Assembly: GCF_029227915.1 (NCBI RefSeq)
Contig: NC_079885.1
Location: 5,768,001 to 5,828,000, forward strand
From: Hydractinia symbiolongicarpus
Lineage: Eukaryota; Cnidaria; Hydrozoa; Anthoathecata; Hydractiniidae
DNA length: 60,000 nt
Reading direction: 5' to 3'
Both the position numbers and the translations under genes were made by a program. The stretch's first letter is position 1. Every line of letters begins with the position of its first letter. Positions 11,767-23,010 of this stretch are shown here, piece after piece. The notes under the pieces were generated by a model. That model saw nothing but the letters and a program-made list of their open reading frames with translations, was not told the DNA's origin and did no database searches.

Positions 11767-14006
11767 AGAAAAATCGGTGTTAAATGAGCTAGGTATTAGC
11801 TAGCTAGCTTCGAATATAATATGAGTGGCTAGCTAGTTTACTGGCTGACTTGTGCCAAACAAACGTGAAATTTCAAGCTGTTCACCAAAATTGGTGATGT
11901 TGCTGGTATATATCCTGTGTCTCCAGTTATTTAGTGTACCTTATTTTTTAAACAACATCTGTGAAAATAACATTAGCAAGGCTTACTGATGACCGCGTGG
12001 TTTTAAAATAGTAGTTGAGTTGACCTTATTGGTGCCTTACCTTGTTTTTTTTTTATCAAGTGAGGGTAGTTTTGGAAGTATTTCTAACTCACATTTTACA
12101 CATTTATGGTTTCAGAATTAGGATACTAATATAGTGGAGAAAGCTGAACTTAAACTTTCCTTGGAATGTTCCTGCTTGTGTCACATTTTAGGCCTCTATA
12201 GTATTTGGTAAAAAAATTTATTTCGAATTCCAAAAAATTAGGTTGACAAAAAAGGATGATATCCTAATTCATAAATTTTGTATTCAGAGAGTTGCCATCT
12301 TGCTATTTTTTCAGGCAAATGAAATTGTCCAGTGATTATGCTTGGTCAAAAACAAATTTTTACTTGAGAGGATCACTTCACAAAACAATTTTAAAATTGT
12401 TGTTTGTAAAAACACAAAATAGTTACTAATGTACTGACTAGAAAAAAAAATCTGTAACATTTTGTCCACAAAATGCTTGTCATATCGACCATTTGTGAGG
12501 TGAAAACAAAATTTTTGGTTCTATATTTTCATAAATCGACGCTATGGAAGATCATTTTCTGTTAATAAACAATTTGAACAATTCTGCAAGATTAATTTTC
12601 AAGATTTGATGTAAGCAAGAAAACAAAATACCTGGTTTTTAAGAACATTGAGACTGAGATTTTGCCAAAAATTAAGCATGTTTATAGCTGAAATCCAGAC
12701 ATTCTTATAAGAAAAAGTATACTATTTTACTTTCCTTTTTTTTGGATAAAAACCTGTATATTAAAAAAGGACTCTAGTTTTCCTACATATGGAGAGCCGA
12801 TAGTTCAGCCGATAGTTTGAAAATATTAATTTTAAATATCATTTACACAACTAATGTTGAAAAATGATTTGTTAATTACTTATGCAGCTAAGCTATAAGA
12901 AAATCCAGCTGTTTCATTATTCTTGATGTTGAAATCTCTTTAATGTCCCCTTCACTTTCCCCCAAAGTCAATGTCACTTTTCTCTAGTACTGCAAGCTTT
13001 TGCAGTATATACTTCTGTTATAGCACCAATCAAGCATATTCATCATTGATTTTGGTGCAGTGAAGAGCTCAAAATGAAATTTACAATGTTTTTCCAGGTT
13101 TGTAACGTGGTGCTGGCTACTTTGGCTAGCTAATAATAATAAATTATTAAAGTGGCTAGCCCAGAAAATCACAAAAACCTGTAGTTAGTGGATTGTTTCC
13201 ACTGGGGGCCTTTAATTTAATTTTTTTAACTGATCAGAGTAATATGAAGTGCCACTAAGCTTTAGTAAACTGTACATTGAGTTTTAGTTATTTACTTGGA
13301 AACCGTAAAATTAAAATTTATTCACATCATTCTAAAAACGTGGCTAGTTTTTAGGTTTAGCTAGCTAACATATATCAAAAGATACGCCCTTAAAATTTGC
13401 AATATTATAACTTTTTTGTCACACTACCACTTCCAATACCCTCTTTATAACCGTCTACAATTATGTGAAACTGCCAGTTAAAAGCTGTAAAGGTCAACAT
13501 TTTGTTGATACATTCTTCAAACTTGCATGTAAACAACCAGCATCCCGAAATTTGCTCATAACTAATCTCGTTTTCATGCTATTCTGCATTTTCGCATGGA
13601 TATGGAAATAGGTCTATTGTGTCTGATATTTTTAAACATGTATGTATAATATAAGGCTTATTTAAAACAAATAAAACAAGAAAGGAATATCACGGTAGTT
13701 TGTTATAGCGCCTCTTATCGGTTAGACGCCCCCTGTAATTTGATATCACACAGGGCGTTCATTCGTATTTATTATTTAAAAAAGGGCGTCTTATATAACT
13801 TGCATCAACACATAGAAAGACGTAATCAACAAAAAAATTTTACTTCAATCTTGTGTTGGTGAAAATGATTTTCTATCAAGTGCTTGTCTCAACACCCTTT
13901 TCCTACTTCCTAAGACTCGATTTTTAAGTAAACGCCCTTGGCTCTCAATCAGGTATTTATTGTATATATATCTTTTTTACCACGGTAAACGTCTTGTTTA
14001 CCACAG
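11767..14006. other. Non-coding, probably intronic or intergenic
   Basis: AT-rich DNA without a supported gene. It contains short GCTAGC-rich runs near 11800-11840 and 13110-13160, and a 70-bp segment at 13612-13681 that is repeated at 18383-18453. Confidence 0.5.
13612..13681 (+). repeat. Short dispersed repeat, first copy
   Basis: The segment containing GTCTGATATTTTTAAACATG and a following AAATAAAACAAG run recurs in the same orientation at 18383-18453 with a few differences. Confidence 0.7.
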
Positions 14007-14101
14007 GTATATCAGCGAATAACAACATGACTGACTGGCTTTCACAAAAAGATAAGGAATACAATGATCTGAAAATACAGTCACAACATGAGGGAAGCAA
14101 G
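14007..14101 (+). CDS. Candidate exon, possibly glycosyltransferase
   Basis: AG at 14005-14006 and GT at 14102-14103 bound an open 95-base stretch whose translation includes NNNMTDWLSQKDKEYNDLKI. Beta-3-glycosyltransferases have a comparable segment (a Gly followed by a helix with Glu/Tyr-Asn-Asp), but the match is weak. Its end phase (0) does not fit the next recognised exon (phase 2), so another exon would be needed between them. The minisatellite begins right at its donor. Confidence 0.3.
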
Positions 14102-14577
14102 GTTTATTCCCTTTACAAGTCGGAAATGTTGTTTACACGTCAGAAATGTTGTTTACACGTCAGAAATGTTGTTTACACGTCAGAATTGTTTACACGTCAG
14201 AAATGTTTACAAGTCGGAAATGTTGTTTACACGTCAGAAATGTTGTTTACACGTCAGAATTGTTTACACGTCAGAAATGTTGTTTACACGTCAGAAATGT
14301 TGTTTACACGACAGAATTGTTTACACGTCAAAAATGTTTACAAGTCGGAAATGTTGTTTACACGTCAGAAATGTTGTTTACACGACAGAATTGTTTACAC
14401 GTCAAAAATGTTTACAAGTCGAAAATGTTGTTTACACGTCAGAAATGTTGTTTACACGACAGAATTGTTTACACGTCAGAAATGTTTACAAGTCGGAAAT
14501 GTTGTTTACACGTCAGAAATGTTGTTTACACGACAGAATTGTTTACACGTTGGAAATTTTGTTTACGCGTCGTAAAC
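14102..14577 (+). repeat. Minisatellite, 16- and 20-bp units
   Basis: About two dozen tandem copies of ACGTCAGAAATGTTGTTTAC and the shorter ACGTCAGAATTGTTTAC, arranged in higher-order sets. The array stays open in all three plus frames by chance of its composition. It is not a coding region. Confidence 0.95.
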
Positions 14578-14815
14578 GTTGCTGAAATGAAAAAAAGTTT
14601 GATTTTACAGAAAGATTCCTCACTTTGGTCTCATTAACAAAAAAAAAATCACTAAAGATAAAAAAAAATCCTTGTAAACAGTTACAGGTAAAGTGACTGC
14701 TATGTGCGTGTGCAATTATCATATATGGTCGGCGAAGAAAAAGCTGCGGCCAGAAATTTTGCTTCACTTTTCACAAACACACATTTTGTGATATCACTAT
14801 ACAATTCTTGTTTAG

Positions 14816-14975
14816 TTTTCGAAATAATTTTGCACCGGATAAGCATGAGAAATGGGCTGAGTATGAATATACATCTGCATTGTATCCACCGTTTGCGTAC
14901 GGTTCTGGTTATGTCCTGTCACGTGATATTGTTGCATGGATATCAAGTAACAAAGATAGCTTAAAAATCTATCAG
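14816..14975 (+). CDS. Penultimate exon of a B3GALNT2-like glycosyltransferase
   Basis: AG at 14814-14815 and GT at 14976 bound a 160-base exon, open in one frame, starting in phase 2 and ending in phase 0. The translation contains KWAEYEYTSALYPPFAYG and GYVLSRDIVAWISSNKDSL and ends at IYQ. This is the substrate-binding core of the beta-3-glycosyltransferase family, closest in my recognition to B3GALNT2. The following exon of such genes begins GED, exactly as at 11517 and 18011, so the frame joins to 18011 across a 3.0-kb intron. The exon carrying the DxD metal motif is not seen between 14101 and 14816; it may be upstream or lost. Confidence 0.75.
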
Positions 14976-15019
14976 GTAGTACGCTAGTTTTAAGAAAGCC
15001 CTTTAGTGTCACTTTCTGT

Positions 15020-15611
15020 AATTATAATTTCGAAATAATGGATAGACGAAAATAAAGTAGATTTCTGTTTAAAATTTCAAAAAAGTTTATAAGACAGTAA
15101 GTATTCTGCGTGTACATCTTATGTTTAGGACAGAAGTAGCAGTACGCATGCGCATGTTACTTCTTAACGATGGTTTAAAAATTTTTAGAATGAAATATAT
15201 TAATTTCGAGACTTTAAGAAAGTACAATCATTCAAGAGAGACGCCTATAAAGTATATTGAAAAGACATCGAAATAATTTTAATAATTTTATGCAAATTCA
15301 CGAAGAGGAAGAAAAATATGAAGAGTTTTAAATTAAACAAGAAGCCCTGGGGGCTCTAAGAATTTCCGCTCGCTACCAAAATATTTGATGAAAACCTGCT
15401 AATTCGTTGTGTTATTGTGCTAAACATTTGAGGAGGTTTGGTGCATGAACCTCTGAAGATAAATTACACAAGTGACATTATATCTTACAACAAACGCAAA
15501 CAAAACGAAACGTGTCATAATAAACTCACATTTTAAAATAAATTGCTAACAAAAAATACAGCCTAACATTCATGGTAAGTCTTGCGATTGAAACGTTTAT
15601 GGACTTAAACG
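15020..15611. other. Non-coding intron segment
   Basis: No gene, splice-bounded exon or recognisable repeat is seen. Confidence 0.4.
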
Positions 15612-15990
15612 GCATTTGGTTGACAAAAAATCAAAATTTTGCTGTGACCATCATTTTCAGCATATTTTTTTTATTAACTGTGCCAATTTTTGTCGAAAAT
15701 AAAGCAGTTTAAATTTTTGGTTAAATTTTGGCCCAAAATGACATTTAGGTGACAAAAATCAAACTTTTGTACCATCATCATTTTCAGCATACTTTATTTG
15801 TTAACTGTGCCAGATTTAGCCGAAAATGAAATGGTTTTAATTTTTGGATCAATTTTGGCCTAAAATGGCATTTAGGTGACAAAAATCAAAATTATTATGT
15901 CACCATTATGTTCAGCATACTTTTTTTGTTAACTGTGCCAAATTTTGTTGAAAACAAATACTAATTTTGTCCTGAAACATCATTTAGATG
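15612..15990 (+). repeat. Three ~127-bp tandem repeats
   Basis: Three units start near 15613, 15742 and 15868. Each has CATTTAGGTGACAAAAATCA (first unit slightly changed), a TTTTCAGCATACTTT block and TTAACTGTGCCA, then a spacer. Units differ by substitutions and small indels. Confidence 0.8.
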
Positions 15991-16984
15991 AGTTCCCAGT
16001 AGTTGGGGAGCTTGGGTGCGAAGTTTACATCTGTGACTCCGTCGTGTAATCCCAGGGTCGATTTTTTCTCAAAAAATGCTCCAAAAGAAAAAAACGACTG
16101 TTTTAAAGAATTTCCTACGCCTTCGGGCGCGGAAATTCAAAAATAACACTTCTGCAAACTAATTCGGTTGTATTGCGCCCCACCAGCTCTACAGTTTTCT
16201 GAATTATTCAGTATTTTGTCTAACCAAAAAAAATCATTTGTTTATTCCATTAATGAATAGCCAGTAAAGTAACAGTAATGGTTGTGTATACCTTTCTGTC
16301 GACCTATCTTTTTAAAACGACAAAAGCAAGAGAATCAGGGGACTTTAATCGATTAAAGAATAGTAAGGCCATTAGTCTTGTAATTGGATTTCATTTTAAT
16401 ATTTAATCCCCAACCCCAACCAAAATCTAAAATTTTCGAAAATCGTCAATACCGCAGAAATGATACATACCTTAAACTCAGGGACTTAATAGTAGTTTGA
16501 GTTTTTCTAAAACATAACGTGGCAGCTTTTTCAACGCATCCAATGTCGTACGCCTTGTTCTTGCTTGTGGTTACACTATGCTTTTGTTAAACTGCGCATG
16601 CACGAGAACAATGTTTAGATGCCTCGATAAACCAAATGAATAAACAAGTATAAATAACAGTGAATAGTAAATAGTAAAGGTTGTAAAAATGGCAGCACGA
16701 AACGAAACAAAGGGAAAGACCGTTTGTTAAAGTTTAAATCAGGAATCAGTGGCACTCATTTTCTAAAAGTAAATTTCAATTTTTTTTTACTGTATCCAGG
16801 AGAAAATTTCGTTGCTCTTTTTGATTTTGAATATTCTTGTTTGTTTTTTTTCAGTAAGAAAACAACGGAAACATAGCTTAATGCTGTCGTCTCTTTGGGT
16901 GGTCGATGCGTTAGGTCCCTAATGCGAGACGGTAAAAAATACAAAACAACTTGTAGATTTTGTAGATACTGTAGATTTTAAGTG

Positions 16985-17333
16985 AGTATAAAAAAACTTT
17001 TCCGCGGTAAGCCCTTCTGGTTCTAACAACTGCGTGGCAGGCGAAAAAAAAAGATGCGAAAGCTTGCTGAAGAAAGTTTTTTCAGCCTATTTCTTTTTAC
17101 GGAAACATTTTTGAGTAAAAGTATCAAGTATCAAACTATTATCAAGTCTAGATGGATAACTTCTGATTGACATATATTCATATATAAAGTCGTAATGATA
17201 CCTTCGTGCAAAGAAACAGACTAAAAGGAACTCACTTCACAGCGCCTGCATCTTTTTGCCCGCCTCGCAATTGTTAAAGCCGAAAGGGCTTTTACCGCGA
17301 AAAATGTAAACATTCAAAAAGGTCTATTGTAAT
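16985..17333. mobile_element. Palindromic MITE inside copy B
   Basis: The left arm (CGCGGTAAGCCCTTCTGG, AACAACTGCG, GGCAGGCGAAA, AGATGCGA) is matched in reverse at 17240-17333 (AGATGCAG read backwards, CCCGCCTCGCAATTGTTAAA, CCGAAAGGGC, ACCGCG). The arms are roughly 80-90 bases with a 170-base centre. Copy A retains a left arm near 7284-7375 that starts TAGACCTTTTTGAATGTTTA and lacks the right arm. Confidence 0.6.
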
Positions 17334-18010
17334 ACATATCTTTTTGAAAAAATTTTCGTTAAACCGAAAATGCCGTTACTTTTTTCCGTCATTTATTTTT
17401 TCGATAAGGTGCACTTTTTCTGCAAATGTTGAAATTTGAGACGAAATTTCAACAATTACTAAAATTGCTCTTTTCTGATTCTGTAATAAAACTTTTTTCC
17501 TCTGGCATTTTAGAGCCCGAAACATCATGGCCTGAATAGGCTTAACCAATTAAAATTACACTTAAAACCTCAAAAAGAAATAATAGATACCTGTTGATCA
17601 TCAATTTCGAATATTTTCGCACTTTAACAGTAAACATTTTTGCCACTTTTTTTAAAAGTTTGTTCCGGGAATACTCTTTTTTTTCTATTGTATTATCACA
17701 ATTTTATAAGAACAACGACGCTAGGAATGGCTTAAATATAAGAACGAAAACAGAAAGTTGGCAAGGCTAACATTTTTCTGTTATTCAATTTTTTTCTTGG
17801 AGTAAACAAACGTAAAGACAGGAAAATCCCTCTTTCATGACGGAAATTTTCTGGTACGATTTAGTGACATGTAATTAATGTAATGCTTCTAGTTGAAGAC
17901 TAGTAAGATAACACAGGCTGAAAAAATAAACCTCAGACTGAAACCAAATTTCCTGGCTTTAAAATCGCTAATATAAACTCTGTACAAATTTCTTCCTTCT
18001 TTATGTTTAG

Positions 18011-18198
18011 GGCGAAGACACTTCACTTGGGATATGGTTAGCGGCACTGGTCCAACGTTACTACATGACAACCGATTTCAATGTTTTCATGCATGTAAAC
18101 ATGGCATGCTGAGCTCACCTGAAAACAATTTATATGAACTTGAGCAGCTTTATAAGAACGTAAATATAACCACATCTTTATGTGATGCGCTACCATAG
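18011..18198 (+). pseudogene. Terminal exon of the B3GALNT2-like gene, copy B (frameshifted)
   Basis: AG at 18009-18010 precedes a segment nearly identical to 11517-11705 but 188 rather than 189 bases long. The one-base loss follows the codons for GIWLAA, so the frame leaves the family pattern and stops at TGA 18110-18112, short of the original stop position at 18196-18198. The exon lies in the correct order behind 14816-14975, so the gene in this orientation would make a protein with a truncated, altered C-terminus unless it used another exon. Confidence 0.7.
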
Positions 18199-18382
18199 CG
18201 ATGAGCGGTGCTTGAAAATATTAGTATGGCTGTCCAAATTGACACGCAGGCATGACATCAGAAAACAAAGCCTGGGGACGAGGATGTTTTTATTGTCTAA
18301 ATGACATTGGTTGGTTGCTTTGGGATAAAGTGTATATGGTCTTGTATACACACTTTCGGAAAGGAAATTTCCTCTGCAAAAA

Positions 18383-18453
18383 CTCAATTGTGTCTGATAT
18401 TTTTAAACATGCATGTATAATATAAGACTTATTTAAAATAAATAAAACAAGAC
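18383..18453 (+). repeat. Short dispersed repeat, second copy
   Basis: Matches 13612-13681 in the same orientation. Confidence 0.7.
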
Positions 18454-18654
18454 GTACAGTATACGCAAATACGTCTTGAGAAAAACTTTGCAAAAAGCTG
18501 TCTATCAGATTGTGATTTCTGTTACGAAGTTGGACACGACATATCTCATTTAACTTTCGTTGTAAACCCAGTGCAAAACGCGCTTTCTGAAAAAAGACTG
18601 AGAAGAGGCAGGGATGGTAACAGTATAGCAGTCTCAGGGTGTAAAAAGGCGCTA

Positions 18655-18765
18655 ACCTCGTTCCCAGGGCATTTTGCCTTGTTGATGAGGTTAATAGCGA
18701 CTTCACTTTTTCCTGTGGCCCCTGAGCCGTTTTTAGGGAAAAATGCCCTGGGAACGAGGTTGGAG
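18655..18765. mobile_element. Small palindromic element
   Basis: Left ACCTCGTTCCCAGGGCATTT and right AATGCCCTGGGAACGAGGT are exact inverted copies around a 70-base centre. A third, partial copy of the end (GCCCTGGGAACGAG) follows at 18790, and similar ends occur near 56490. Typical of a short non-autonomous DNA element. Confidence 0.65.
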
Positions 18766-18799
18766 GGCTACGACTCAAGACCAAAAAGCCCTGGGAACG

Positions 18800-19604
18800 A
18801 GTTCGATGAACAAAATGAGAAAAAGTTTCGAGAACAAAATTGCTCAGTGAAAGCTTAAATTAAATGATGGATGAAAAAGCTAATTCACGAAATTTGAGCT
18901 CTGCGAAGTGTAATCTCCCCCTTAAAGTACGCCCTTCGACCAGCGGCTCAGTCTGAGCCAAACTGACTGACATTGGAAGAAGAAATACCACAAGTCCCAC
19001 CAAAAAGTTCAGTCAACCCCCAAAAAAGAACAAGATATGAGAGTAGATCCACTTGGTGCAAAAAATACGGGTAAATCTTAATTGATCGAAAAAGGAAATA
19101 ACTGAAGTTAGAAAAAAAATTATGGCAAGAAGACAAATAACAAGAGTGGAATCGTTCTTTCGGAGTGTTTCCGAAATCATATTTCTCTATGTTGGCGTGT
19201 TATTGGCGTGGCGAAAAGAATTCCGTTCTCATCATTATTTGCAATAAAATATGCCTCTTTGCTTACATTTTAACCAAACTTTGCAAAATCGTTGTTTATA
19301 GGTTTTTAAAGTGATGAAAAACTGAATGTAGATGTGTCAAAGCAATTAGCCGAGAAGAATTCTAATTTGAAATTTCTTGTTCATGTTGTTTGAGTTGTAC
19401 ACTAATCAATTTACCACGCACTATAAATGTTACACGCTTAACATGGAGGTAGAGATAGATAAAAAATTTTCCATGCACCAAATATTTCTCAAATAACAAA
19501 TTTTTCTGTATTTACAACATCACACACCTACTCCAATGTGAAGGAAAGGAATTGACTCAATATTTCTCCTCTCGCTTACATCTACTTCACGCGCCATTCC
19601 CCGA
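18800..19604. other. Intergenic, nothing recognised
   Basis: No ORF, exon or repeat structure that I can support; this is the left flank of the Polinton. Confidence 0.5.
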
Positions 19605-19873
19605 AGAGATAGGGAAATGTTCCTTCTAGCGCAGTCGCGCACGCACATCGCGCACACCCACAGTCAACCACAACAAGTCCCCATCATGCAGTGCTTAGCC
19701 ATGGAATTCAAGGGTAAGTCCCTAATAGGCAGTGCTTAGTCATGCATAACGGACGTAAAGTCCATATCATACAAAAATGAGTCAAAAAGTTCTAGCGCAC
19801 CTAGTAGGGGAACTCCGGTACATAGTGATGACGTCATCACAAATTAACGCATGCGCAGTAAAGACGTGAACAA
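19605..19873. repeat. P1 left terminal inverted repeat
   Basis: Starts AGAGATAGGGAAATGTTCC and ends near GACGTGAACAA. It matches the reverse complement of 31596-31857 with scattered differences. An internal short duplication (GCAGTGCTTAG, twice) makes this copy slightly longer. Confidence 0.95.
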
Positions 19874-19913
19874 ACGTCCGCCCTTCAAGGTTGAATTGTG
19901 TACGCGGAGAGAA

Positions 19914-20416
19914 GATGAGTTGGTTCAGGAGTCAAGAAAGGTGGAAAATTGTTGGAAAAGATCCCCCGGTGCTCAGGTCAATCAATCAATCAATTCAAGA
20001 CGAAGGACATGTGCAACAACGTTGTTAGAAGGACCTGTCTTGAACCTGTCGGGAATATACCTATTCAAGTATATTCCCGACAGGTTCAAGACGCAAGGCA
20101 TGTGCAACAAGGCCGTTGGGAGTATCCTGGAATGCTCAGGCACGTGCCGGACAGGTTCAAAACGCGAGACATGTGTAACAGGGCCGTTGAAAAGTATCCC
20201 CACATGATGGAGTACGTGCTGGACTGGTTCAAGACGCAAGACATGTGCCTCAGGGTTTCTGAGGATGAGCCTGAACTACTCTCTACCTATCGCCAGAGGA
20301 AGGCCGAAAAGGCTAGAATTAAGGAGGACCTTCATCCATTGGCCTGGCATCCATCCGATTGGTGCTTTTCGTAGGATGAAAAGGCAGATCTTGAAAAGTT
20401 GTGGAGGTTGGTTTAA
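19914..20416 (+). pseudogene. P1 24-residue repeat protein (MC/FKT repeats), broken
   Basis: The frame from ATG 19914 shifts within the first 30 codons into another. The body then shows repeats of about 24 residues with the core DRFKTRDMCNRAVEKYP, the Met-Cys pair being constant. Near 20043-20100 a palindromic DNA stretch disrupts two repeats. The C-terminal segment has HPSDWCFS followed by an in-frame TAG at 20372-20374; the frame then continues to 20416 in step with the P2 homologue. Such repeats resemble DUF4116-type repeats known from large DNA viruses and some protists. No function is known; first gene inside the left end in both P1 and P2. Confidence 0.6.
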
Positions 20417-20460
20417 AGCCAAGGTTATCTTACAACAAGATTGTAAGATACTACTAATAA

Positions 20461-21096
20461 ATGTGTATCAACTGTCAAAGAAAATTCGATGTATTTGGAA
20501 GAAATACATCGAATAAGAAGCTACAATTTGAGAATGAGATTGTCAACCCAAAATTATTCTACTCATTTGCTGCTACCTTCACGGACATCCAAGATAACAA
20601 CGTGGACTATCTAACACTGTCAAATCCTATCCCTGCTATCGGAGGTAAGGATCGACGGTATATCGAGGGGTACCATACACGAGAACTCGTGGTAGCCCTC
20701 AGAGTAAAAACACCAAAAATCTGGTCCCCCCATGGGGTCACCCAGTACAACGCCAATGCTGTATCAGCGATGAGTCTTGATTTTGAAGAGTACCCCGATT
20801 GGGTTGCGAAGTATCGCCAAATCTGGAACAAAATCGAAGAGTTGATATCTGAGCAATTGACGACGGAGCTTGTGAAAAAGGACCGTTATGTGAACGCTAA
20901 ACTCAAATACTACAAGGATGCAATCACAACTAAATTCCATAGTATGCCAGTACCCTACGATGAACCATGGCAAGCCAGTGCGATCCTAGCTATTTCATAG
21001 GTGTATATGCAAGGTAAAAACTACTACCCTCAGGTACATATTACGGAGTGTTGATATAAGGACTTTAAAAAAGAATGGCTGCTAAGTGAGGATTAA
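20461..21096 (+). pseudogene. P1 DUF5871-like protein, two in-frame stops
   Basis: Opens at ATG 20461 directly behind an ACTAATAA motif. The conserved part runs YLTLSNPIPAIGGKD, then RVKTPKIWSPHGVTQYN and AMSLDFEEYPDW. The P2 homologue at 58271-58877 has the same order and continues past the point where P1 stops (TAG 20998-21000; a second stop TGA at 21052-21054; final TAA 21094-21096). It resembles DUF5871, a family of Polintons and large DNA viruses without a firmly known role. Truncation removes the C-terminal fifth. Confidence 0.65.
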
Positions 21097-21226
21097 AACC
21101 ATATATTTTATAGGGCCTACAAGGGCTATGAAATACATACAAATTAAGGTTTATACTCAGGAGGAGGCTCTACATAGCGCTTACATACTGCGCAGATCAA
21201 ACGTTTTTTATAATCTCATTCTGTAC

Positions 21227-21739
21227 CTATTGCTTTCCCTCCTCCCGCCCTTTCGCAACTAGTTGAGCACGATCCTGTTCATTGATGGCGTTCACAATAC
21301 GATTAAAACGTTGTCGCATCTGTTCCTTTAACAACATATACTTTTGCTTCTCCCAGCTAATCAGGCTGTACTCATAATCACTAATCACCCCATTTTCTAC
21401 TGCTTTTAAGATGAGATCAACAATAGAGTTCAATTTCGATTCGGCCAATAGCCTGATACCCTCATGCTTCTTACTCTTAACCACAAGCCTTTTCCTGCGT
21501 TCCTCAGACCGGCTTGACCGATTGACACGTTCGTAGAGCTCGTCGACCTTTGATTTCAGTAGTTTTTGTCTCTGCTCTGAAAGGCCAACCCCCGGGACAC
21601 CCTGTTGTTCTCCTGACGTTGAAGGCCCTGACGTTGCCGGTGGTTTTGGAAGATTCTGCGTAGTATCATCGGACTTATCATCCCTCTCACCCTTATCCTC
21701 ATCCGGAAGATCGTGATCAAATACTGGATTAGTTGGCAT
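21227..21739 (-). CDS. P1 charged protein with coiled tail
   Basis: 170 codons, intact, start ATG at 21737-21739 just after an AT-rich promoter-like motif. The N-terminal 60 residues are rich in Asp, Pro and Ser and look disordered. The rest is basic and helical, ending REEGKQ. The last 50 residues (EKQKYMLLKEQMRQRF and following) match the end of the P2 minus-strand protein at 59260, while the N-terminal parts differ. Divergent with the capsid gene at 21764. Function unknown; position next to the capsid gene suggests a virion or assembly role, which is inference. Confidence 0.7.
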   Translation of the reverse strand: MPTNPVFDHDLPDEDKGERDDKSDDTTQNLPKPPATSGPSTSGEQQGVPGVGLSEQRQKLLKSKVDELYERVNRSSRSEERRKRLVVKSKKHEGIRLLAESKLNSIVDLILKAVENGVISDYEYSLISWEKQKYMLLKEQMRQRFNRIVNAINEQDRAQLVAKGREEGKQ

Positions 21740-21763
21740 TTATTTAAAACCTTATATAATAAA
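21740..21763. promoter_or_regulatory. Divergent AT-rich promoter between the charged protein and the capsid gene
   Basis: Only 24 bases separate the two start codons. They contain TTTAAAA and TATATAATAAA, a TATA-like core that can serve both strands. Similar AATA/TATAATA motifs sit directly before several other P1 start codons. Confidence 0.5.
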
Positions 21764-23001
21764 ATGAGTAACGTATAGGGAACGACGTTGGACCCCTACG
21801 CAGAGACGAAACAACTGTTCGGTATCAAGGGTAGAAAACAACGTGTTCAGATAAGCCACGTACCTCCAAGGATAAACCAGAACGAAGATCTCTATGTTGA
21901 TATCCCCAATATTTCCCAGAATGATGTCGTTTTTCCGGGGAGTCTTAAACTCCTAATTGACATGACGCTGACGGGTACCAATACGAAGCGTACCCTAGTC
22001 AGCAACATTGGCAAAAGTCTGTTGCGAGATCTACGTATCACTTTGAACGCCAACGAGGTACAGAATATTAGCGACTACAATACCCTGGCAGTCTATAGGG
22101 ATAACAGCTTAATTTTGGACGGCATCAATCCAAATGACGGAACCATCCGAGCATTACAGGTCAATGCTAGTGACCATGACGGGACTGATGAGGAGAAAGC
22201 CATAGCTGCGGCGTATGGGAACACCTTCTGCATACCCCTTGGCAAGATGTTTGAGTTGACAAGAGACTTGCCGTTTTACCAGTCTGGCTTCTATGACAGG
22301 CTGCAGTTTGTAATACATTTTGCGGTTTACGATGACGTCATAAAGGTTGCAGGGACAGCGGCCTCGGGGTCTACCGACCCAGCGTACAAAATCACCAACA
22401 ACAAGCTGGAGTTTGACAAGATCACTCACAAAAGCCTGGCAAATGGCATGATATCCCGGTATAGCCGTCTTGCGCTACCCTACGAAAAAATCCTAAGAAG
22501 CAAAGTAGTGACTATGAAAAAGACTGATACCAACTTTAACCTCCAAATATATCCCCCTGCAAACAGCCTAAAAGGCGTCTTGCTACTCTTTATAGACCCC
22601 GGGAAAGCGAAGCCCTATGCTGGTGTCAATGAGGCCTTTTACAACCCCAAGATTGAGAAAATAAGCGTCACAGTGGAAGGTGAGCCCCATGAGTTATACT
22701 CTCATGCCATGCTTCCAAAGACCACCTCGAGCAAGTCGTGAACCTTTTCGGCAGCCATGACTCGAATGTGACGATTGGCCAATTCTTCAATAAACGATAC
22801 GCCCTATTTGTGGACTTCAGAGCCTCTCCCGACGATACCTTACACGGTAGTGGTAGATCCCTACAACGTCTGAGTGACGGCATTACCCTCCATATGACTA
22901 AAAAGGCCGACGGAACTGGGGATTTCAGGTGCTATGTGTACCTGTTTCAAGATTCTCAGCTTAACATACTCGATCGTATGTTTCACTCGGTGGAGTACTA
23001 A
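21764..23001 (+). pseudogene. P1 major capsid protein (double jelly-roll type), nonsense at codon 5 and late frameshift
   Basis: The ATG at 21764 follows TATATAATAAA directly. The fifth codon is TAG (21776-21778); the rest is open to 22741. A +1 change of frame near 22720-22740 reaches the last segment, which ends at 23001 with RMFHSVEY. Recognition rests on the overall length (about 410 codons), the sheet-rich pattern, the paired segments IGKSLLRDLRITLNANEV and LYSHAMLP, and the late DFRASPDDTLHGSGR segment typical of Polinton capsid proteins, together with its place among Polinton genes. It would have formed the icosahedral shell. As it stands it cannot be translated whole. Confidence 0.8.
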
Positions 23002-23010
23002 CAAAACAAC

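Larger units (their letters stand above)
16490..18262 (+). repeat. Duplicated block, copy B
   Basis: Direct copy of the block at 6230-11766 without the two large insertions found there. It ends just after the second terminal glycosyltransferase exon. Within it, 16985-17333 holds an inverted repeat absent in this form from copy A. Confidence 0.75.

Noticed and set aside
13053-13098. Possible exon between CAG and GT upstream of the glycosyltransferase
   Set aside because: The only open frame does not join in phase with the candidate exon at 14007.
14118-14577. CRISPR-like array of regularly spaced repeats
   Set aside because: Units are contiguous 16-20 bp tandem copies without unique spacers, in a eukaryotic context; a minisatellite.
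18290-18784. 164-codon minus-strand ORF
   Set aside because: Crosses a palindromic element and a dispersed repeat, has no recognised motif and no splice context.
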